Below are positions 58,966 to 64,000 of a DNA stretch of 64,000 nucleotides, in pieces. Position numbers and translations under genes: made by a program. The stretch is from PALSA-1180 sp964624625 (GTDB taxonomy: Bacteria > Oederibacteriota > Muellerivitia > Muellerivitales > Muellerivitaceae): NCBI GenBank assembly GCA_964624625.1, contig CAZUXW010000006.1:1-64000 (forward strand), in the 5' to 3' direction. The notes under the pieces were generated by a model. That model searched no databases. It worked only from the letters and a program-made list of their open reading frames with translations, and was not told the DNA's origin. Numbering within the stretch: position 1 is the stretch's first letter; each line of letters opens with the position of its first letter.

Positions 58966-59298
58966 TCAATCCTTTGGGGGTATGTTTTTAGGCATTTTTA
59001 CCATGTCCATACCGCATTCCGGGCACTTTCCAGGCTTATCCGCCTTGATATGGCACATGGGACAAATCCAGGAATCCTTTTCCACTACCGAGGGCGAAGC
59101 TTTTTTATCGGCCTTGGATTTTTTCATGGATTTCATTTTCTTGGACACACCGAGGGCTCCTGGGCCCTTTTTCAAATTGGTTCCGGCGGTCTGGCTGGTT
59201 GCTTGATTTCCAACCGCTTCCTCGGCCTGAGCGATGGACGCGGCCATCAACGAACACGCCAATAACAGGGCGGCCATGGACTTTAGGAATCTTTTCAT
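58966..59298 (-). CDS. Small secreted heavy-metal-binding protein 1
   Basis: 110-residue periplasmic protein. The signal peptide MKRFLKSMAALLLACSLMAA is followed by a Lys-rich stretch (GVSKKMKSMKKSKADKK) and a C-terminal heavy-metal-binding domain: WICPMCHIKADKPGKCPECGMDM, written in parts as ICPMCHIK and KCPECGMDM. In CusB-type proteins that domain is fused N-terminally; here it stands alone. Copper or zinc delivery to the Cus pump is a reasonable inference. AAGGAG lies six bases before the ATG. Confidence 0.82.
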   Translation of the reverse strand: MKRFLKSMAALLLACSLMAASIAQAEEAVGNQATSQTAGTNLKKGPGALGVSKKMKSMKKSKADKKASPSVVEKDSWICPMCHIKADKPGKCPECGMDMVKMPKNIPPKD

Positions 59299-59414
59299 TC
59301 AAATCTCCTTTTAATCATAGTTTGCTTCTCCAACCCATCCACCCAACACAAATAAGTGAACCCCCGGACATCCGCGGGTCCGCCCGGCGGCTTGTACCGA
59401 AGGATCGCCCCGCA

Positions 59415-59786
59415 TCAGCTGGGGGACGAGATTTTTTTCAGGTGGGCGGCCAACAGTTCCAAATCCTCTTCCTTCATGGCTAAAAAGTGAATACCAGCCC
59501 CCGTCTCGTTCGCCCACGCGACCTCGGCGAAAGCCGAGATGGGATTCATCCGCTCCGGAATGGAAACCTTCAGGCTTAGGAGCGTCCCGATTTTCAAGGC
59601 TTGATCCGCCACGATATACATACCGCCCAAGCTCGTGTCGAGGGTCTCGGCGTTCTTGGTTTTTGCCCCCAACTCCCGGATATTTTTGATCTCTTCCTGG
59701 TCGTCCATCAACCGGTAGGAGACTGGAATTTTCGTGGGGATCCGGGAATGGGCCCTTTTATCTAAAAACATATCCGCTTTAGGCAT
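59415..59786 (-). CDS. PilZ domain protein between metal-binding genes
   Basis: 123-residue PilZ-type protein with KRAHSRIPTKIPVSY near residue 10 (R-x3-R type) and LDTSLGGMYIV near residue 50, the two c-di-GMP contact sites. The C-terminal AEVAWANETGAGIHFLAMK strand and helix are typical. It is unusual in sitting between two secreted metal-binding genes, with a 128-base interval upstream that contains a dyad. The SD is weak. No effector domain is attached. Confidence 0.85.
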   Translation of the reverse strand: MPKADMFLDKRAHSRIPTKIPVSYRLMDDQEEIKNIRELGAKTKNAETLDTSLGGMYIVADQALKIGTLLSLKVSIPERMNPISAFAEVAWANETGAGIHFLAMKEEDLELLAAHLKKISSPS

Positions 59787-59835
59787 TTTTTCACTTTTCC
59801 ATTACTAAATTGAGAATATAGGACTCATTCTAGCC

Positions 59836-59854
59836 TGATTACCAATGATAATCA
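59836..59854. promoter_or_regulatory. Dyad TGATTA-N7-TAATCA between metal-binding gene and PilZ gene
   Basis: Perfect six-base dyad with 7-base centre. It includes AATGATAATCA, eleven bases that equal the core of a Fur box; the rest of a Fur site is not matched. It could be a metalloregulator site. Confidence 0.3.
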
Positions 59855-59914
59855 CTTGAACATTTGTAAAATCATCCCAATTGGTAAGCGGTTAACCAGT
59901 CCGGAGTCCAATAT

Positions 59915-60187
59915 TTATTTTTTAATCTCCAATTCCATGCCGCACTTCGGACATTTGCCATCCGCCGTCTTGGGGCCGCTGTAATCCCCCATCGGGCAAA
60001 CCCAGACCGCCATCTCTTTTTTCGGACCTGCCGATTTTTTCTTGATCTTGTTAGCCTTATGTTTCATGACAGGAGTCGAGCCAGCGGCCGGTCTGGAAAT
60101 GCCTTCCATTTTGCCCAGGTCATCCGCCCCAACCTGAGAAACCGTTAACAATCCCATTCCCATCAACCAACACAATAATTTTTTCAT
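59915..60187 (-). CDS. Small secreted heavy-metal-binding protein 2
   Basis: 90-residue periplasmic protein, a paralogue of the gene at 58966-59298. Signal peptide MKKLLCWLMGMGLLTVSQVG, Lys-rich middle (KHKANKIKKKSAGPKK) and C-terminal VWVCPMGDYSG with GKCPKCGMELEIK. The heavy-metal-binding CPM...CPxCGM signature is intact although the first half is altered. AAGGAG lies seven bases before the ATG. It lies 64 bases after cusA, so it is probably co-transcribed with the pump. Confidence 0.82.
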   Translation of the reverse strand: MKKLLCWLMGMGLLTVSQVGADDLGKMEGISRPAAGSTPVMKHKANKIKKKSAGPKKEMAVWVCPMGDYSGPKTADGKCPKCGMELEIKK

Positions 60188-60251
60188 GCCCCTGCTCCTT
60201 TTTTAATTACCAGTTATTTTTAAACCTGACGAATACCTCTTCCAAATCCCA

Positions 60252-63200
60252 TTAACCCACTTTCTTCACCAGCCTCCAAAACCAGCCGGACTTGTTTGGA
60301 TTCACCTCGGTGTTCCATTTCCACATCGTGAATAGGACCGGGTAGACCAGCAGTTCCAATAGGAAGGAGGTAAAGACCCCTCCCACCATGGGCGCGGCGA
60401 TGCGCTTCATGACATCGCTTCCCACCCCTGTGGAAAAAAGGATGGGAACTAATCCGAACCAGGCGGCGGAGACCGTCATCAATTTGGGGCGGAGCCGCTT
60501 AACGGCCCCCTCCATGACGGATTCCTCCAAGTCCCCGAGGTTATTGAGCTTTCCCCCTTCCTTTGATTTTTTATACGAAAGATTGAGGTAAAGCAACATC
60601 ACAACCCCCGTCTCGGCGTCCAATCCCGCCAAGGCGATCATGCCCACCCACACCGGCACCGAGGTGTTGTAGCCCAATAACCACAAGAGCCAAACGGCCC
60701 CCACCAATGAAAAGGGCACTGCCATAAGAACAATGAGGGTTTCAGTAATGGACTTCGTGTTGAGGTGAATCAGGAGAAACACGATTAGAAGCGTCAAGGG
60801 AATCATGATCCGGAAACGCGCCGCCGCCTTCTCCATGTTCTCATATTGCCCGCTCCAGGCCAGGCTGGTTCCCGAGGGAAGCGCCACTTTTTCCGCCAAC
60901 AACTTCTTGGCCTTCCGGACATAGCTGCCGATGTCGACTCCCTCGGTGTCCACGTAAATATATCCGGCCAAAAGCCCGTTCTCGTCACGGATCATGCTGG
61001 GTCCAAGGGTCAAACTTACTTCCGCCAATTGGGCCAATTGAACCTTACTTCCGGAGGGCGTGGTCACCAAAACATGACGTATCTTGTCCACGTCATCACG
61101 GTAGTCCTTGGCGAAGCGGACGTTCACCGAATATCGGCCCCTTCCCTCGACGGTCGTCGTGACATTGTCCCCTCCGATGGCCATCTCAATGATTTCGTTG
61201 ACTTCCTCGAGGGTCAACCCATAACGGGCGATTTGGTCCCGAAGGGGCTGGATATCGATGTAATAGCCTCCTGTCACCCGCTCTGCGAAAACACTGCTGG
61301 TTCCCGAAAGGCCCCTTAAGGCCTTCTCAACCTCAATACCGACTCCCTCTATCGTCGCCAGGTCCCCGCCGACGACCTTGATGCCGATGGGTGTTTTCAC
61401 CCCGCTGGTCAGCATATTGATCCGGTTGATGATGGGCATGGTCATGGCGTTGGCGTAGCCGGTGAATTGAAGCGCCGCGTTCATGTCGTGGACGAGCTTC
61501 TCCTGCGTCATCCCCCCGCGCCATTGGCTTTTAGGCTTCAGCCAAACGGTGGTTTCCACCATGGAAAAGGGAGCCGGATCCAGGGATGTCTCGGCCCGCC
61601 CCGCTTTCCCAAAAACCCTTTCCACTTCGGGGAAGGATTTTAAGACCTTGTCCTGGGCCTGTAATACCCTCCCTGCCTCCGTCACCGAAATGCCCGGGAG
61701 GGTTGTGGGCATATAAAGGAGCGAACCTTCCCAAAGCGGCGGCATATATTCACTGCCAAGCCTGGAGAAGGGAATGAAGGAGGCCGCGATCAACCCGATC
61801 GCGGTTAAAATAACATTGGCCCGGTTCCTCAAGGCCCACCTCGCCGGACCTTCATAAATTTTTCCAAAAACCCGGTTGAGGGGGTGCTTTTCCTCCGAAA
61901 GCATCTTGCCCCGGAGAAAAACGACCATCAGTACCGGCGTAAGGGTAATCGCCAGGAACGCGGCAAAAAACATGGAAAAGGTTTTCGTATAAGCCAGCGG
62001 GGAAAAAAGCCGGCCGTCTTGGCCTTGTAAGGCAAAAACCGGAAGGAATCCCACGGTGATAACCAGTAACGTGAAAAACAAAGAGGGGCCCACTTCCTTG
62101 GCCGCGTTCAATACCACCTGGACGCGGTCCCCTACCCTCCCGCCCTTTTCCCATTCGGAAAGCCTCGTGCAGGCGTTTTCCACCATGATGATGGAGGCGT
62201 CCACCATGGCCCCAATGGCGATGGCGATCCCCCCCAAACTCATGATGTTGGAGGAAACCCCCAGATATTTCATGGTGATGAAGGACATGAGGATGGCCAC
62301 GGGAAGGGTCAGGATTATCACCAAGGCCGACGGCAGGTTCCATAGAAAGACCAGGCACACCACCGAAACCGCCACCGCCAGCTTGATCAGCTCGTGGGTC
62401 AGGGTCTTAATGGAGTCGTCAATGAGTTCCGACCTGTCATAGACCGGCACGATTTCCACGCCCGGCGGCAGGGAGGGTTTCAACTCCTCGATCTTTTGTT
62501 TTACCCTCTCGATGACTTTCAAGGCGTTCTCGCCGTAACGCGCTGTGACGATCCCCCCCACCACCTCGCCTTGGCCGTCCAGTTCCGCCACGCCGCGGCG
62601 CACATCCGGCCCGATTTGAACCTTCCCAATATCCCGGACTAAAACGGGGACTCCCTGCTTGTCCCTCCCCACCGCCACCTTCTCGATATCCTCAATGCCT
62701 TTCAGATATCCAAGGCCCCGAACCATGTACTCGGCGCCATTGATGTCCAGAAGCCTTCCTCCTACCTGCCGGTTGGAACTGCGGATAGCCTCGATCACTT
62801 GGGAAAAAGTCAGGTCATAGGCGGCCAAGGCATTGGGATTGATTTCAACTTGGTACTGCTTCGTCATCCCGCCGACCGTGGAGACTTCCGCCACCCCCGG
62901 AAGGCTTTGGAGGAGGTATCGAAGATTCCAATCCTGGTAGCTTTTCAAATCCGCCAAGCTATTCTTCCCGCTCTTGTCCACGAGGGCATATTGATATACC
63001 CATCCCACACCGGTGGCGTCCGGACCCATTTCCACACTGACCCCCTGGGGCAGGGAATTTTGCACCTTCGAAAGGTATTCCAAGACCCGGCTGCGGGCCC
63101 AATAGACGTCGGTCCCGTCCTCAAAAATAATGTAGACATAGGCGTATCCGAAATCCGAGAAGGCGCGGATCGCCTTCACTTTCGGCGCTCCTAAAAGGGC

Positions 63201-63410
63201 CCGGACAATGGGATAGGCAACCTGATCCTCCAGGATGTCGGGGCTTTTCATCCACTTGGCGTAAATCACGACCTGGGTGTCCGAGATATCGGGGATAGCG
63301 TCCAGGGGGATATTCCTCAAGGCCCACAGGCCCCAAGCGATGAGCGCGACAATGGCCAAGGAAACCATAAACTTGTTTTTTCCACACCATTCAATGAGTT
63401 TTGAAGTCAT
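60252..63410 (-). CDS. cusA: Heavy-metal RND efflux pump CusA
   Basis: 1052-residue inner-membrane RND transporter of the HME group exporting monovalent copper or silver (or divalent ions in CzcA types). It has twelve spans; GAMVDASIIMVENAC in TM4 holds the acidic proton-relay residues, and the motif MTMPIINRINMLTSGVKTP carries the Met (INMLTSG) of the CusA methionine pathway rather than the CzcA version. Start is ATG at 63410 with AAGAGG; the reading to 63488 overlaps the neighbouring gene. The membrane fusion gene ends 13 bases upstream, so cusB-cusA are one operon, with two metal-binding proteins downstream. Confidence 0.93.
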   Translation of the reverse strand: MTSKLIEWCGKNKFMVSLAIVALIAWGLWALRNIPLDAIPDISDTQVVIYAKWMKSPDILEDQVAYPIVRALLGAPKVKAIRAFSDFGYAYVYIIFEDGTDVYWARSRVLEYLSKVQNSLPQGVSVEMGPDATGVGWVYQYALVDKSGKNSLADLKSYQDWNLRYLLQSLPGVAEVSTVGGMTKQYQVEINPNALAAYDLTFSQVIEAIRSSNRQVGGRLLDINGAEYMVRGLGYLKGIEDIEKVAVGRDKQGVPVLVRDIGKVQIGPDVRRGVAELDGQGEVVGGIVTARYGENALKVIERVKQKIEELKPSLPPGVEIVPVYDRSELIDDSIKTLTHELIKLAVAVSVVCLVFLWNLPSALVIILTLPVAILMSFITMKYLGVSSNIMSLGGIAIAIGAMVDASIIMVENACTRLSEWEKGGRVGDRVQVVLNAAKEVGPSLFFTLLVITVGFLPVFALQGQDGRLFSPLAYTKTFSMFFAAFLAITLTPVLMVVFLRGKMLSEEKHPLNRVFGKIYEGPARWALRNRANVILTAIGLIAASFIPFSRLGSEYMPPLWEGSLLYMPTTLPGISVTEAGRVLQAQDKVLKSFPEVERVFGKAGRAETSLDPAPFSMVETTVWLKPKSQWRGGMTQEKLVHDMNAALQFTGYANAMTMPIINRINMLTSGVKTPIGIKVVGGDLATIEGVGIEVEKALRGLSGTSSVFAERVTGGYYIDIQPLRDQIARYGLTLEEVNEIIEMAIGGDNVTTTVEGRGRYSVNVRFAKDYRDDVDKIRHVLVTTPSGSKVQLAQLAEVSLTLGPSMIRDENGLLAGYIYVDTEGVDIGSYVRKAKKLLAEKVALPSGTSLAWSGQYENMEKAAARFRIMIPLTLLIVFLLIHLNTKSITETLIVLMAVPFSLVGAVWLLWLLGYNTSVPVWVGMIALAGLDAETGVVMLLYLNLSYKKSKEGGKLNNLGDLEESVMEGAVKRLRPKLMTVSAAWFGLVPILFSTGVGSDVMKRIAAPMVGGVFTSFLLELLVYPVLFTMWKWNTEVNPNKSGWFWRLVKKVG

Positions 63411-63423
63411 ACCAATCCTCTTT

Positions 63424-64000
63424 TCACTTCGTTTCGGCGAATGCCGCTTTAAGTTTTGAATCCGCATCGATGAGGAAAAGGGCCCCATCCACGACTTGGT
63501 CGCCTTCCTTCAAGCCCGAGATAATTTCCCAAAGATCGTTTCCCTCATATCCCGTCAGAACGGGTTGGGGCGTGAAATTTCCCGGTGAAGTTTGAATAAA
63601 AACATACCTCTGGGTCCCCGTATCCATGACCGCCGTGGGGGGGACCGCCAACCTGGGAGCGGTCCCAGCTTGGATTTCAACATTGGCGAAAATCCCTGGC
63701 GGGCTTCCCTTGGGCAGGCTGATTTTGACGCGGGTCACCCGCGATTGCGTCTGATCGTAGGGATAGACCAGGGCAACAAGCCCCGTGACGGGACTGCCGG
63801 GTCCGTTCAGGGAGGTGATAACGGCTTTTTGCCCGACCTTGACGAAGGGAAGGTCCAGGGCGTAAACATCCGCCACGACATAACGGGCGGTTGAACGCGA
63901 AGGTTCCCGCGCCGTGAAATCGCTGGCCAGGACCGCGAAATCCCCCGCCCCCCCCGCGAATCGTCCAATGGTGCGGATGGCGCGGGTCAGGGGTGCCTTT
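63424..64000 (-). CDS. cusB: RND membrane fusion protein CusB, partial (C-terminal part)
   Basis: The frame stays open to the window edge, so the N-terminal part lies outside. Visible are the beta-barrel and membrane-proximal domains: RYVVADVYALDLPFVKVGQ, LVALVYPYDQTQSRVTRVKI, LAVPPTAVMDTGTQRYVFIQ and a C-terminal VDGALFLIDADSKLKAAF. These fit HlyD/CusB proteins linking the inner-membrane pump to the outer-membrane channel. A repeated Gly-rich stretch near the edge (FAGGAGDFAVLASDF) is inside the barrel. No claim on Met-metal sites is possible because the N-terminus is missing. Confidence 0.88.
   Translation of the reverse strand, partial: KAPLTRAIRTIGRFAGGAGDFAVLASDFTAREPSRSTARYVVADVYALDLPFVKVGQKAVITSLNGPGSPVTGLVALVYPYDQTQSRVTRVKISLPKGSPPGIFANVEIQAGTAPRLAVPPTAVMDTGTQRYVFIQTSPGNFTPQPVLTGYEGNDLWEIISGLKEGDQVVDGALFLIDADSKLKAAFAETK

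Noticed and set aside
1..64000. tRNA or rRNA genes
   Set aside because: No cloverleaf with a T-loop box or rRNA-like stretch was recognised by eye; a covariance-model search would be decisive.

Overview
The window reads as chromosomal DNA of a Gram-negative (diderm), probably uncultured bacterium of moderately high GC. It has LPS-type GT9 and GT4 glycosyltransferases, outer-membrane barrels, a classical autotransporter, an RND metal efflux pump, SucCD, and the MEP isoprenoid enzymes Dxr and IspG. Many starts are TTG or GTG behind strong Shine-Dalgarno (SD) sites. The Thr-Pro linker with a YPNP-type C-terminal domain on the cellulase, the SLH-like porins and the secreted NHL protein recall candidate phyla of the FCPU426/Elusimicrobia/Omnitrophica kind. 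No marker here fixes the taxonomy, so that is a guess. No rRNA, tRNA, CRISPR array or transposase gene was recognised.

Layout. 0.1-4 kb: fatty-acid-hydroxylase-like protein, two tandem DUF1207-like outer-membrane proteins, a GT4 glycosyltransferase. 4-7 kb: proS and ispG. 7-9 kb: secreted GH5 glycosidase with two LacI-type palindromes in its leader. 9-12 kb: polysaccharide O-acetylation cassette (MBOAT, a 42-residue membrane protein, an SGNH protein). 12-18 kb: GT9, sucD, sucC, rseP, dxr. 18-26 kb: lepA-lepB-hemW-hrcA-grpE-dnaK on the minus strand, close to the Bacillus order but without dnaJ. 26-35.6 kb: six-gene minus-strand operon of three surface lipoproteins and three SLH-like coiled-coil porins, a candidate glycan-capture and uptake system. 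35.8-40.1 kb: a 1425-codon ORF fusing an RlmD-type rRNA m5U methyltransferase to membrane segments and a glycosidase-like TIM-barrel region. 40-45 kb: barrel protein, membrane-anchored CBM-like protein, LacI regulator, ZIP transporter. 45-50.6 kb: PATR-repeat autotransporter. 50.6-57.6 kb: suhB, CaCA exchanger, HDAC-family deacetylase, PilZ, ferredoxin, barrel protein, sfsA, NHL lipoprotein. 57.9-64 kb: a 58-residue zinc-finger protein, a type IV pilin-like protein, two small secreted heavy-metal-binding proteins around a PilZ protein, cusA and a partial cusB.

Three themes link the genes. First, dispersed inverted repeats built of 9-mers that begin ACCAC and continue with CACGAAG, CAGAG or CACCAAG units lie between many genes. 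They act as probable terminators and in places run into coding sequence (signal peptides of the DUF1207 pair). A second palindromic repeat family has inserted in frame into suhB. Second, the palindrome AAACCGGTTT precedes both the GH5 gene and the porin/lipoprotein operon. With the LacI-family gene at 43-44 kb this suggests one carbohydrate regulon. Third, the familiar dxr-rseP-ispG-proS order is broken up here by sucCD, the GT9 gene, the O-acetylation cassette and the cellulase.
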